From the NCBI GenBank assembly GCA_027382625.1, contig JAJKFJ010021938.1:1-64000 (forward strand): a stretch of 64,000 bases of DNA, read 5' to 3'. Each line of letters begins with the position of its first letter. The stretch's first letter is position 1. This stretch comes from Tetmemena sp. SeJ-2015. Taxonomy: Eukaryota > Ciliophora > Spirotrichea > Sporadotrichida > Oxytrichidae. Shown here piece after piece: positions 46,601 to 59,100 of the stretch. The position numbers and the translations under genes are program-made. Under the pieces are notes generated by a model. That model made no database searches. It was not told where the DNA came from and saw only the letters and a list, made by a program, of their open reading frames with translations.

Positions 46601-48420
46601 TCTTAAAATCAATCTCATCCACAAGAAAGATAGTCCTAAACCTAAAAACTCAAATCACAAAAGCCCTCAGGACCTTCATTAAGTAAATTATCTTTAGTTT
46701 GCTTACTCTTTCTCTATTCATAACGTTTCTTCGATCCAGATAGTTTAACAACCCCTACAAGGTTAGCATCTCATTCAGCCACACGATTAAGCACTCTTAA
46801 ACTAAAGCTTTGCTGTACTAATAAAACCAATTCTAGAATAACGCTTAACTCATCCAGGCTAGCTTTAATAACAATCCCTTCTTTTAACAGAGGCAAAATT
46901 AACTTCTGTAGGACACAATGATGCAGTAGCAAAACTTTAATGGAATTTTACAGCAAAACCCTCTCATGATGCAGCAGTTTTTATAACAGCAGCAGTAGTA
47001 AAATTACCATTAGTAGTAAATTATCATGGCATAATTAGGAGCTAATACCGCCTAGCTCTATGGAGCGTAGAATAACATGATTTCAAATGAATTACTTGCA
47101 TAGTACAATAAGCCATTCCCAAACTTTTAAGCACAGCTATAGTAAGCTAATCACGGATTAGAGCTTAATCTAGGATCAGTTCGCTTAGAATCAGTTTATG
47201 ATGCATCAACAATAGCAAAATTAAAACAACAGAGGCTAGAACACCTAGAGATAGAAGAATTTCATGCTAAATTCGATTAAATTTGAATTTATCTTACTTA
47301 ACTTTTTTATTTCAATAAGGCTCTCAATAGTAGCCAGAGTCAGCAACCAGTGATGAGCTAATAAATGCCGACTGGGTTTAGTCAATATGCACCTGTAGCT
47401 TAAAATATGAATGTGAACACCTCTCATGCTGATAATTTACCTTAGCAAAGGTAAAGTAATAAGATGCATCATAATTCATAGAATTCCATTTAGTAAAGGC
47501 AACAAAATTAGTAAATTAATGATCAGATTTAGCCTCAAGCCACTCCTAATTAGATGCCTACAGGTGGAAATAATAAACCTTAGCATTCTTAAAAGCATGA
47601 AAGACCTGAAAAAATAATCTCACCAGGCTAATAACTTCACCACTAAAACCCGAAGAATTCAAATAGGCAAAATATTCATAACAATAGCAACAATCTCGCA
47701 CTCAATATGATAAAGAGTCCTCCTTTTGTAATTAAAGTGCTTTCTATGAATATATATTAGAGTTTTGTTCCATAGCAATAGAATTCTCTCACTTTGAATC
47801 AAGATGGCATGAACAATTTCTATCAAATGCAGAACTTAAACTAGAGTATGCAGTTAGCAATAAACGGAATGAATATTATTCCCCAAAATAATGCATTGCA
47901 AGGATAAATGGGTGCCTTCTTTAATACTCAATTGCCTGGAGCATTTAACCAAAGTTAGCATTTGCAAACCCATCAATTGCATCACTAGTTAAGCTCTCCC
48001 GTAATTCATCCCTAGAGTTTTTCATCTCCTGTGCCTTACAATTAAATTGCCCCGAATTAACAGTTAGGCTTTAATGCTCCCTTATTAAAGACCTCACAAC
48101 AATCGTAACGGCAACTACTCTGACCATCATGCAAATAGTTTCAAGCCATCATACTGGCTATTAAAATAACCAATATGCTCATCATTAGAATTACCAATAT
48201 CAATAGCAGTAGCAGGTATCTCATTAAAGCATGGAGCAGTATAGAGCGTAGACGAGGGAGGAGTAGTTCTATCAAAAGTTTGACAGAGAGATATATAAAC
48301 TTACCAACAATCAGCATATCAAATTACAGAGAACTGAGCCAGAGAGGCAAGCTGCGTTCAAATAAGTTGAGAATATTGTCAAGCAGGCCTTTCAAGGTGA
48401 ATATTATATCTTATCCTTAA
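40640..48420 (+). CDS. Gln-rich low-complexity coding region upstream of poly(A) polymerase domain
   Basis: Nearly 8 kb reads as long Gln/Asn/Lys/Ser-rich frames once TAA and TAG are Gln. One example is 43.75-44.9 kb, which is open for over 380 codons with dozens of TAA/TAG and no TGA. Others are 41.9-42.93 kb and 46.1-46.7 kb with poly-Gln runs. Local Lys tracts (KKKKKKKKNKKK near 40.95 and 42.43 kb) and acidic patches recur. The frame changes several times, as expected for IESs and introns. This is probably the disordered N-terminal region of the nucleotidyltransferase at 48.4-49.9 kb, possibly with one or two separate genes before it. I cannot place the start or count the genes. Confidence 0.6.
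41205..41284 (+). repeat. 34-bp direct repeat whose collapse restores the frame
   Basis: The 34 bp at 41205-41238 recur exactly at 41251-41284 after 12 bp. Removing one 46-bp unit joins TALEIKEKIIGNLNSINQ to SQERMLSLMKSQKIGDSF in a frame that stays open for over 140 codons. This behaves like an IES but with an exceptionally long pointer. A recent tandem duplication or an assembly stutter would look the same. Confidence 0.7.
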
Positions 48421-49923
48421 TCTAATTTACAGAATTTGGAAATGTGAAAGTACAAATGTATGGATCAATGGCGACTGGACTTGCCATCGACTCTAGCGAT
48501 ATGGATATTTTAGTATCTGGAGTATTTAATGGTCAAGGTGGCTTGGATAGAACTTAGCTGATAGAGTAATATTTTTTTCCTCCTACATTCATCGCATTTA
48601 GATAAATGAGAAGACTCCACAAGTAATTAAACTTTCTCTATTGTATTGAGAGCAACTCACTTATAGAATCAGCTACTTTTCCCGTGATAAAAATTGTAAG
48701 CCTTCGAATTCCCATTCAATATTTCTAGACAATTGATATGTAAAAGATAAGAGAACAGCTGTAGAGTCTGAACCCACAAGCTATAATTATTGAGGAAGAT
48801 ATGAGGCTGCTCAAGATAGACATAACTTTCAATGAGCATGAGAATGAAAATTTATCTCAAGCTGGCGCACTCAACTTTGCTTAACCAGCTCATCTCGGAA
48901 TTCAGTGTTGTCTATTCATTAAGTAGAAACTCATTGAGTATCCTCTTTTACGGGAGCTTACTCTCTTTACTCAAGAAATTTTTGGCACTCAGAGATCTTA
49001 ATTCGCCTTTCTTTGGTAAAAAAATTTCTTTGTTTTTAATTCATTTAGGTGGACTGAGCTCTTACGGACTAATTCTGCTTATCATAGCTTTCTTGAATAT
49101 GGACTTACCACAGAATTACGATCCATACACTCAGTTACTCTCTCCCTTCTCGCATATTCACAGCCTTTTTACAATACTTTTTTGGAAGAGTTTTTGACGT
49201 CAAGCTTTATATAGTGAATGAGCAGTAGCAGATAGTGCCTCCTACCTTCATTAGTTTCTTTAATTTATTAACTTTAAATATTGAATGAGGAAAGTTTCTA
49301 AAGCACTTTGATGATAGTGGATCCACTCAACCCTACTAACAATATTGGAAAATCCAGCTATAACTTTGATCAAATTAGACATGAGTTTGGAAAGGCCTTT
49401 GATAGCATTATATAGCTCTAGACTTCGTTTATGAACGAGGGAGCAAATGAATAGAAGGGCTAGACTCAAGCTTAAGAATTTTAATTGTTTGAGCATATCT
49501 TAATTTAAATTGAGAGGCCATGGAAAGAAGAATAAGCATCAACATCATCTAGATAGACAGAATCAACAGAGCTCTCACGCCTCAGATGAAAAGTCACTAA
49601 ACATCCTGTAGGCGGTTCTCTATGTTGAAGTAGCAAATTCTTCTTTTGCTAATTCTACTTAACTGATGAGCGATGCGAATGACTAAGATGGCTAGAAACA
49701 GAGTTCACTCTAGAAAGAGATAACAATTGAGGGAATTCCTGTGGAATAAGAGAGGAAAGAAGCAGGAGCTTAAGCAAATTTCAACCTAAATGAGGGAAAT
49801 GCCCTCACTACACAAGAAGAGGAAAAGGCGTCTCAGAGAAGAAGCATTTCTCTTGATCTTTAGAATTAATTTCTGTTTAAATGTGCAATGAATTATAATC
49901 GACCCAAGAAGAAGAATAACTGA
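48400..49923 (+). CDS. TRF4-like non-canonical poly(A) polymerase domain
   Basis: This is a nucleotidyltransferase of the TRF4/PAPD5 type, which adds short A tails to RNAs for surveillance. The catalytic core reads VQMYGSMATGLAIDSSDMDI, with the GS and DxD motif, near 48.45-48.51 kb. A third acidic site lies in LLKIDITFNEHE near 48.82 kb. The central and PAP-associated parts include KKFLALRDLNSPFF, GGLSSYGLILLIIAFLN (49.05-49.11 kb), FLQYFFGRVFDV, and VDPLNPTNNIGKSSYNF (49.32 kb), the diagnostic motif. A 33-nt GT-AG intron lies at about 49016-49048 and one IES at 49253-49299. Two small frame discrepancies remain (about 48.97 and 49.14 kb). The C-terminal tail is Gln/Asp-rich and ends at TGA 49921-49923. 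The N-terminus continues from the Gln-rich region upstream. Confidence 0.88.
49253..49299 (+). other. IES in poly(A) polymerase, pointer AGTTTCT
   Basis: AGTTTCT at 49253-49259 and 49293-49299. Removing 40 bp joins PPTFISF to QSTLMIVDPLNPTNNIG, which brings the PAP-associated motif into frame. Confidence 0.88.
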
Positions 49924-50079
49924 AGAATTTCAATTCGTCATCAACTTCATAATATGTTTTGAGAATGAATTTAAAGTTAGACCTTCGTACTATTTGAGAC
50001 AAGTTTTGAGCTTAACAATTTATTTGAGATTTTAAATTCAAGTTTACACTATAAGCCAATATTTTGAGGATTAAAATAA

Positions 50080-52244
50080 ATGGAAAAATTAAACGACAGT
50101 ATCGAGCTCTCATAGTCATAGTATGGATAGTTGAAGAAAGCAAACAAAAAATTATCTCTCAGAAGGAAATGCTACTATTCACAAACAAATTTAAAAAAGT
50201 GTCTCAAAATAAATATTGACCTTAAAACTTACGAGCATCAAAGTAAAGATGAAAGTTAAAAAAATTTTTTTAATTATTTCCTTGATGTTCATTACTTTGA
50301 GCAATATTTCAGGTGAAAATCTCTTGATAAAGCCCTGGATAGATTTGATCACGGATATTAATTCTATTTAAAAAAGTGAGATTATTTTTATATATTGCAT
50401 TTGGGTTATTTGTAGAAAGCTTCTTGGCTTGCAGTCTTGTATTTCTGTACCTAAATGAACATTTAAGATTCGAACTAACTCAACAAGAAATAGAATTGGA
50501 GAAGAGCATTATTTTACAGCTTAAATATAATAAAAATATTTAATTAATTTGATATCATTTAATTTCAATTTTCAATTCAATTTATATATCTTACAACCTA
50601 ATAAATTGAAAATTAATTTATGGAGCTTCAAGATGTAAGCTTATTTTATCATAATTAGTTTTTAGATTAAAAAACCTCATGAAATACATGAGCAACATGA
50701 AAAAAAAAGAATCATTATTTTATTATAAAAATAAGCATTTAATTATGAACAGTGCTCAGATTATCTGTTTTACTCGATGGTCCCTCTCTTCTGCTTTTGC
50801 TATCTACAACTATTGCTAATATGCGTAGTAATTGTCTCCATGGTGTCAGATTTGAAAGAACGAGGCTGTCTTTTGTGGCACAGAGTATCAGCTGGATACC
50901 TAGTACAAAAGTTTATCCTCTATCTTTTGCTTGCAGTAGGCTTTTAATAAATACATATATGAGAGTTAAATACACATTTATTATAAATGAATCTTATTTA
51001 ATCCTTATCCAGCTATCTGAGTTGCGAAAATTTGATGAGAGCTGACATCTCTAACACTACCTCATCTTTGACTCCATTCTATGTCGTCGCTGCTATCTCA
51101 ATTGTTAAAGTAAGCTTCTTAAACCTTGTTACCACTATGAATTTAATCTGTAGCTTTTCTTATTAAAGACCAGGAGATTTGCCTTCAAGTCTATCTACTA
51201 TTTTGGCCTTTTGACTTAGCTAGTAAGTTACCTTAATTAATCTATGGTTTATTTTGAATGGTTCTTATAGATCCTAATCTGCCAAAGAGTGGATCATAAC
51301 AAACCCATTCAAGATTATCTCATCATCTTGCCTATGGCAGCTAAATTATATTTTTCTTTAAAATCAAATTGAATGTTAAAGCGATGTTCATACCTACAAT
51401 TTAATGATGATTGAGTTTAAATTGATTGTAATGAATTTCGAGATACTTTGGAAGAGAATGAAGCCGAAATAAGAAGAGAAGCTAGGAAATAGATCTCAAT
51501 GTGATTTCGTCTAAGATTTCTTAGGCCTCCTAATCGGCCATAATCCTTGTGTCTGTTTTGTTCTTTACATCTTAGAACCCACAAAAGGTAAAACATTTTG
51601 TCTAAAATTTTAATTCTCTTTTCTTCTCTTTTATCATATTAGTTACTTATGCTTACGCCAATTTTATAGAAATCTTGCATATAGTGGGAGGAATCACTGT
51701 CTTATATTTAATAGTTTAGATTAGAACGCTAGGTCAGTTACCCAAGAACATTATATTCCAGCATCTAGAGACTGAGATTTACTATGATTTGCATCCTGTT
51801 AAAGTGCAGAGACATTATCTCTTTAGTGGCAATAGCAATCGCTAATCGCATGCATATCAAAGGGAAAGAGTAAGCTCAAAAAATGCGGGTGGCCATAGAC
51901 ATTCAAAAGAAAGTGTAAATTTCAATTCAAAGGAAAGAAATTTGAGAGATGTTAGAGATCTAGAACTTTCCGAAAAGATAGGCTTTTATTCAAGAATGGG
52001 CCCAGCTACGAAAGCAGGATTGGATTAAAAGAGCACTCGCAGTAATTAGAAGGAGAATTTAAATGGCCTGACATAAATAGAAGTTAAGGAGTAAATTGAA
52101 TATATTATAAAATTGAGCAAATAATTTATTAAAAATGTGTCAAAAGTCGAATATTTTAGCTCTCATAAAAGTTTCATTAAATTTACATAATAATTAGACA
52201 ATTATTTTTAGAAAAAACTACCTAGGTTATTCAGGGCTTTTTGA
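50080..52244 (+). CDS. Multi-pass membrane protein of unknown function
   Basis: The proposed start is the ATG at 50080 (MEKLNDSIELSQSQYGQ...). Exons encode hydrophobic helices: IAFGLFVESFLACSLVFLYL (50.4 kb), YSMVPLFCFCYLQLLLICVV and LVQKFILYLLLAV (50.76-50.94 kb), TPFYVVAAISIVKVSFLNLV (51.07 kb) and HIVGGITVLYLIVQIRTL (51.67-51.73 kb). The C-terminal tail is hydrophilic with Ser/Arg/Lys (RQSHAYQRERVSSKNAGGHR) and ends at TGA 52242. Introns such as about 51222-51269 are GT-AG. The order of helices and short loops suggests a transporter-like or TMEM-type protein, but I do not recognise the family. Exon joins are only partly solved. Confidence 0.6.
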
Positions 52245-52378
52245 TTATTCTTTATATTAGAAAATTGATGAATAAAAAAAGGATCAGAGTTCATATATTT
52301 TATCTAAAGTTTGATGATTAAGTTTTAATTCCCTAACATTTGTAAGTTATTAATTGAGCAGGTAAAACTAATCTTGAA

Positions 52379-54728
52379 ATGCTATCTACACTATTCACAA
52401 AACACGTGATCAAACAAGGAAGAAAAACTTTATCCCTATCCCAGCCTCTCGCTCTTGCAGCTGCATTTGGACTTGCCTTTTAGATGAAGCAGGTAAGCCT
52501 CTCTCTTTTATCAATTTCCCATAGAGCATAAAAAGAAAGATAAGTTACTCTGATAATTTTTTTATGAGCATGCAAAATAAGAATGAATGCGGAGGTATTC
52601 TGGCATATGTAAGCAAAGATGAGGAAAATGCTTAGGACTTCTTAACAACACACGCTTCAGTCCTACAAAAGCAGCCCTATCATTAATGCGGCCTGGCTCT
52701 GAGAGATGAAGAGTCAAAGGTGCTCGAAGTAAATAAGTTCACCTCCCAAATAGAGCTGCAATAACATTAAGACTCAGGCGAAACTTTTCTACAATCTCAT
52801 ATCTCTGTGAAATAGGAAGATGATTGCTTTTACAAGATGCTTCAAGCATTCACAATGAAACCTCATAAAATGAGAAGCAGGCTTGGAATCTTACATTCTA
52901 GATTTGCATCGACCCAAGGACCCATCAAAGAAAGTTTGGCTCACCCTCATGCTGATGAAAAGAATAGAGTTCTTGTTTTCCATAATGGGTTTATAGCTAA
53001 TTACGAAGATTTATCCAAGTAGTTGAATAAGATTCATGGAATCTAGACGGAGAGTGATTCTCAACTTATTGCTAAGCTGATCGGAATAGAGATGGATCAC
53101 GGAGCTACAGTCAAAGAGGCGTTGAAAAATGTAGTAGAAAGAAAACTGATGGGAACTTGGAAGCTTGCAGTAATGGGAGTTGAATCCCCTGATCGATTAT
53201 ACCTAGTGAAGAACTCTGGAGATCTAATACTCGGGCAAGATAAGAACTCTGTTGTCGTGTCAACTACCGATTTGATTTTCCAGGAGGGTGACGGTAAAGG
53301 AGTGACAACACATAAGATTCCTAGTAACCACTTGGTCGAATTGAAAGATGATTGCTCATACAAGCTTGAAAAGCTCGAAAAGAAAATTTAAGTAGATAGA
53401 CTACCTAAACCTGGCTTTGACTTTATCTTTGAGGAGGAAATCTATGAATCAGCAGACGCAGTTAACCAAGCGATTATAGAAGATAATTTAATAGTTCTAT
53501 TTGATTGACTTTGGCAGAAAATTCATCACAAATCATTAAGTGTATCTAGGAGGATTTGAGCAGGCTAAAGAGGAATTAAAACTAATTTAAAACCTAGTGA
53601 TTGCTGCTAACGGCTCCAGTAAAATTGCAGCAGACTATAGTTCTTACATCATGAAAACACTTTAGTGCTTCAACACAATCAGAGTTTTCGATGGACATGA
53701 AATTAAAAGAGGTGACCTGGAAAGACTTCAGTTTGGTGGCTATCTCACTCTTTCTTAGTCAGGAGAATCTTAGCATCTTATAGAATCTCTAAAGATTGCA
53801 AAGGAGATTGAGCTGACTTGCATTAATGTGGTTAACGTTGAGGATTCACCTATAACCAAAGTGGAGAAAACTTTAACAGCAGTGGTTTTGATAATCAAAA
53901 AGAGACACAGATTGGTATGTATATGAAAGCAGGATATTGTTACTGCGATATCAAGAGTTTCATTCCAGAGGTGGTTTGTATGTCTTTAGTCGCACTCTGG
54001 TTCTCAGATCACAAGTCTAAGACCTAGAATAGTAAGTTATAGTAAGTCTTAAATTTTTATAGAACAAGCAAAGAAGCAGAGGCAATAAATTATTGAGGAT
54101 CTTGAGATGTTGAACTTGAGACTGAAGCACGCTTTGACTGGACCATTCAAGGAGCAGTATAAATAAATTGGAACTCTTTTAAGAGACCATGAAAATTTGT
54201 TCATACTGGCAAAGGGAACTGGCTTTTTCGCAGCAAACTATATGGCAGAAAAATTCACACAAGTGACAACTATCCATGCTGAGGCATATCCCAGTGGCGA
54301 ATTCAGACATGGCCCTCTCTCCATGATTGATGAGGAGGAAAGGACTCCAGTCATTTTCATTGTTCTAAATGATGAGCACCTAAGTCAGGTCATTTCTAAT
54401 ATCGGCCAAGTAAGAGAAAGAGGAGCAACTATCGTTGTCATTTCCCTACTTGAGGATATCTATAATTATTTTTTTAGTTATACTTTTTTTAATTAAATTT
54501 GCATTTAATTAATCTCCAAGCTAACTGATACTTCTCGTTTCCATCATCTAAAATTTTGATCTTTTATTGTATTTTCTCATTTAGCTTCAGGCTTCTACAA
54601 GCATGTTCTCTGCATTGCAAGCAGTGATAGCTCTTTAAATGATATGCTACTACACAGCAAGAGCAAAGGGGCTAAATCCTGACCAGCAAGTGTTCGATGC
54701 AATTGACTTTAATCATGAGTTTTAATGA
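52379..54728 (+). CDS. Glutamine-fructose-6-phosphate transaminase-like enzyme (isomerising)
   Basis: This family makes glucosamine-6-phosphate, the first step of the hexosamine pathway. The class II glutamine amidotransferase domain has CGGILAYVSKDE (52.59 kb), LGILHSRFAST, HPHADEKNRVLVFHNGFIAN and ESDSQLIAKLIG. The first SIS domain has NLVIAANGSSKIAADYSSYI and SQSGES (53.76 kb). The second has HAEAYPSGEFRHGPLSMID (54.27-54.33 kb). It ends in ARAKGLNPDQQ near 54.69 kb, with TGA at 54726. The start at 52379 gives an N-terminal stretch MLSTLFTKHVIKQGRKTLSL that looks like a mitochondrial presequence, joined by an intron to NECGG. The nucleophile Cys is therefore not residue 2. The usual AGxE motif of SIS1 reads AGYCYCD and lacks the Glu. 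At least two IESs interrupt it. It may be a divergent paralogue. Confidence 0.88.
53487..53512 (+). other. IES in transaminase gene, pointer TTT
   Basis: TTT at 53487-53489 and 53510-53512. Removing 23 bp, including a TGA, joins NQAIIEDN to FGRKFITNHQVYLGGFEQ. The short pointer makes the exact edge ambiguous. Confidence 0.7.
53858..53902 (+). other. IES in transaminase gene, pointer AAAG
   Basis: AAAG at 53858-53861 and 53899-53902. Removing 41 bp joins VEDSPITK to ETQIGMYMKAG, the expected SIS-domain sequence. Confidence 0.82.
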
Positions 54729-54729
54729 A

Positions 54730-55058
54730 GGGAATAATTTGCATAAACTTTAAAATTTTAGACTCAGAATCTCAACAATTTCATCCTACAAACATTTTAA
54801 AAGTATGCGCAAATATTTTTCATTTTAAAATCTAAACTTATTTTGATATCATTTCTCAAGTAAGGGCTAGTTAATATCAAAGTCAAGGCCACTTATTGGA
54901 TCACAGATTATATCATTTTAAAATTATTGAGAATTATTCAACTTATTCTTCCTCGTACCTGATTTGTCCTCAATTTGCAAGTTTCCACTCCTATTCAAAC
55001 TTGATGTTTGAGGTATGAAAGAATTTATTCTTTCTCTCTGCTTCTCTATTTTATAAAT
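54730..55058. other. Intergenic AT-rich spacer
   Basis: This lies between the converging transaminase (+) and charged protein (-) genes. No feature was recognised. Confidence 0.5.
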
Positions 55059-56050
55059 TCATTTATGAATGAAAAGGGAAAATATTTTCAAGATAGATTT
55101 TGGACGAAAAAATGCTTCACCTTCAAAATTTATTTTTCTTTAGGGGCTTATCTTGAACTCTTTAACTTCCTCATCCTCTTAACTTTGAGTATTTTAAACT
55201 TGCATTCTAAAATAATTCCAAATATAAAGAATTCTTTCAGGGGTACCTTCTTGAGAGAAGCGTTTCATTTCTATTCTAGAACCAATCTAAGGTCTTTTTT
55301 CATCTATACCCTCTATGAAAATATTTGGAGGCTTATACTACTCATTTCTGTTCTCGACCTCATCTCTAATCTGCTTCTATTTTTGCTCTTAAAATCCCAT
55401 GTCGCCTTAATGATAATTATATAATTTTCTTCTTTTATATAACTTTAAGATCTAAGTTATCACTTAGTTAATTTGAAAACGGATTGAGCCGAGTTTACTT
55501 ATTAGAGATATCTTGAGCTCTTAATTTTTATGCAGAGATACTTCTCTCCTCTTTGCTGCAGAAGTACTCTTTAATCCCTTGCTTCAAAAGCTCAGTTTCC
55601 CTTTCTCTCTTGCTCTGAATTCTCTGAGACTCACCTTCCTCTATATTAGCCTCCAACTCTCCCTTCTAATTATATATATCGTCTTTAAATTTCCTCTTAA
55701 TAGAAATCTTATATTAAAATGTTTGATGATGAGTATGGATAGATGAGTGCAAAATTTAATAGAATTAAAAATGCTGAACTTTATCTTCGCCAGGTAAGTC
55801 CAACTGCTCTCCTCTTTCTTCAAACTTAGATATTATTAAAGGCTTTACAATTTTCACAAGAGTAATTAAATTCTAATTGCTAAGGCTTGGCCGCTAAAAT
55901 ACACCCTTTTGCTTTTTAATTATTCTTGTATACTCAGTGATCAATAAATTTAATATGTCTATGAGTTGTCTACAATATAGTTTTTGTGATTAAGGTGGTA
56001 GATTTTAATAGATATTGAATTAACAACAATAAAGAGGTGATAAGAGGGCG
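55059..56050 (-). CDS. Unrecognised charged protein, head-to-head with PP6R gene
   Basis: On the minus strand, with TAA/TAG as Gln, one frame is open from about 56.04 to 55.44 kb. It includes CRQLIDILNLLITEYTRIIK, KFEERGEQLDLPGEDK, and a Glu/Lys-rich helical part KGELEANIEEGESQRIQSKR. A second frame continues at 55.41-55.06 kb with EVENRNEQYKPPNIFIEGID and PERILYIWNYFRMQVQ, ending at TGA (complement of 55059-55061). The frame change suggests an unplaced IES or intron. No domain was recognised. The start is not fixed. It is divergent from the PP6R-like gene, about 0.1-0.2 kb away. Confidence 0.5.
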
Positions 56051-56175
56051 TGTATTAGAAGCAGATTTTAATACTAGCTAACAATCACACTCTATAATTC
56101 ATTAATTCTAATCAAAGTCATATCCCAAAATTAAATAATGCGCAAAGAGTATGAGCTTTTATTTATTTGGGAGTA

Positions 56176-59100
56176 ATGCACTTTATATACAGAGACTTGT
56201 TGAGCGCCTTTGGGCTTGGCCAGAAGAAAATTAACAACATCCTCTCCAAGGAGTCAGACAATAAACTAGACGAGCTGCTCTCAGAGGAAGAGACAGTTCT
56301 TAATCATCAATTTAAAAAATGATATGATTGATGTTAAGACATATATTTCTACTTAATAGTTTGTAATTACTTAATATGATCTATGATAATTTATTTTTAT
56401 GTGAGTGGGAGAGTGCAAGGCCCAAAATGCAAAGCTGCTAGATTTCTTGTCGCAAAGAGAAAACATGATGAGACTAATCCACTTCGCAACAAGAGACCCA
56501 TAGGACCCTACTAACAAAGATGCATCTCACAAGTAAGTAAACCCACCCAATCTTATAACACTGCAAACATACTCGTCAAAACAGGAGCAAGTACTTCAGA
56601 AAGGAGAGAAGATAGAGAGAGGATATTTAAAGGAGCAGCAGACTATTATAAGATACTTAAGTTCCAAAATTCAAAGCAGCTCCATACAGAAACTCCCATC
56701 GATCAGACATTTCACAAAAATTATATTGTTGATGATTATTTCTTACGAATTATATAATACCAGATAATAGTCAGACCAGCAATTAACAATTAAATAAGAG
56801 TGTGCAATACTACTCCTTCACTCAGAAAAATATCCATTCACTCAAAGTTCTCTCTCTTTCTCCTCTTAGATCCTTTCTTAATTATAATGAAACATTTTAT
56901 TCTTGAATCTATTTTCTGATTTGCTTGAGAGTTGATCAAGATAACAATTCTGAGCAACTTGAATCTTTTGCCCTAAGCAGCTAAGCTAATAATTTATTTG
57001 ATAGTGAATTTCATATCTTAAGTTTTCATGTAGGTATCCTTTTGTGGCAACAGACATCTTGGCCAGCAGCATGCGCCTCGCTGACAGACTCATCGAAGTG
57101 AGAGAGATTGAACAGTCCATGCCTAACCTCCAGTCTCAGGAAGATTAAGATGACGAGTAGGTGGTGACTGAGACTTACCAAGACAAATCAAACGAGGAAT
57201 CATATAAACTAGTTATACAAATTGCATTTGCATTCTGAGGGTGACGAAGAAGAAAACAAGGAGAGTCAAAGCAATGTAGAACCATAAGAGTCCACAGAGT
57301 CTGCAGCCAATACTCAAGGCTCTACTGCTGATAATACTACTCAGGAAAATAAACCACAAGAAACTGATCATAAAATTGATGAATGAATTCTTTTAAACTC
57401 CAGGCGAATAGCAGCCAGACTAACAAAATGAGGGGGATGCCGAACAACACAGAGAAGAGGCTGAGGAAAAGCAACTCCACGATGATGAGAGAAAGCACTA
57501 AGCAGAAGAAGAGGACGACTCCGAAGTTAACGTGGATGATGAGAATGATAGCAGAGAAGCTCACACCAACAACATCACCATATCTTTATAATACATTTTA
57601 TCGTATAAATGGAGAAAAGAATTTATTTTATCTATTCATTCCACCAAAGCCTAAGGATCCCGCTTCCAGAAACCAGACCCAATCATCGAGTATGATTATT
57701 CCCTCATGGACGAACTCTTTGGCATTCTTGATCTCAATTAGTTATTACCACTTGGATTATTGATGTGGAGCCAGACCAAGAAGTGCAACCTATCCTTTGC
57801 GGTTATTTCAACAAGATCGTTCAGGCTCTCTTAGGCAAGATTAAGCAAAAGATGCTTCAGTATATCCTCATCCACCGTAATGGAGATATCTTCATCAAGT
57901 TGACTCGCTTCCTCCAGTATCACTCTCTATCTCAGTTGCTAGTGGAGCTGCTTCTTGTTAAGATAGTCAACTCAAGTAACCATTCAGGTGCTCAGAATAG
58001 CTTTAGAGATAGATTTAGCTCTGACACAGATCAAATAGCAGCATTTCCATTATAGTGTATTTTATTAAGATGATAAGAATGACGAATATTTGGAGGATAA
58101 AAAGACCCAAGACCCTACTGAGGGCATGACCGAGTAGGAGAGATAAATGTACGAAATTCTTCAAGCCCGTAAATAAGAAGTAGTTGATATACTTCTCTAG
58201 AAGCTATCTTCCAAGAACACCGATCTCGAATAGACAATGAATGCTCACTCAATCTTGCTCGAGATGGCAGACAACGAGCAGACTTATGGCAAATTAGTTG
58301 AGAAGGATAATCTCACTGCCCTTATTAAATACTCCTGCGACTTGGACAATAGAGTAGGACAAGCTTATGCCCTCAACGTTATGATAAACATCATCCGTGA
58401 GTTCCCAGACTATGAGAAGCAGATTGGAAACTTGGCAGCTGAGTTCACTCAAACCATTGGAAACCATTTCCTAGATATCACTTACTCATGCCTTGCTGAC
58501 AATCAGAAATCTTCACTGCTTTGGAGAGGAGCAGTTCCAAGACAATCAATCTGGTATTCAGCACAGAAAATTCGGCCTCAGAAGATTAAAGGCTCTCGAG
58601 CTTGTCAGATAGGAGCTCCAAACTCTGTCAAAATATGTCGAGCTCAACTCAGATCAATACATCAGCACTATCTAAATAATCTAATATCTAAGTTAGCCAA
58701 TTTTGTGATGCTATTTATCTTGAGAAAGCAGCTTATAAGTACTATGCTCGATATCATTGAACGTTATCCCTTCTCATCAGTAGCTAACCAGCAAGCAATT
58801 TTGGTGCTTGACTTTTTGAAGAGAGCACTTGATCAGGAGGAGCTTGAGCAACTTAAAGAATTCGTTGCTAACCGCCTTACCTCACAAGAAGGAGTCTACC
58901 TCACTCTTGAGAGTGGCCGTGAAACCACTTAGGGTAACTTAGCCACAGTTGTGTAAATAGCACTCGCCCTCAAGAAGATGACTGAGGGAGCAGAGGCGAG
59001 TGAGAAGGAGCATCACGACGATGAGGATGATGAGGAAGAGGAAGAGAAATGCATCAAGGAGAATGATTGGAACATCTTCTGTACCAACCAACTCAAGGTT

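Noticed and set aside
48963..49151. Two 7-bp micro-IESs with CTC pointers in the poly(A) polymerase
   Set aside because: Both restore a frame. At the first site, deleting a single A gives a better family spacing, and CT-rich sequence makes CTC repeats likely by chance.
55008..55424. Plus-strand 138-aa hydrophobic ORF
   Set aside because: It overlaps a better minus-strand frame with charged, protein-like composition (TAA/TAG as Gln). The hydrophobic content is the usual antisense shadow of a charged coding strand.
55721..55800. Short plus-strand exon (MFDDEYGQMSAKF...) with a GTAAGT donor
   Set aside because: No continuing exon or domain follows, and it lies antisense to the longer open frame of the minus-strand gene. 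The PP6R-like gene has a clear start of its own at 56176.
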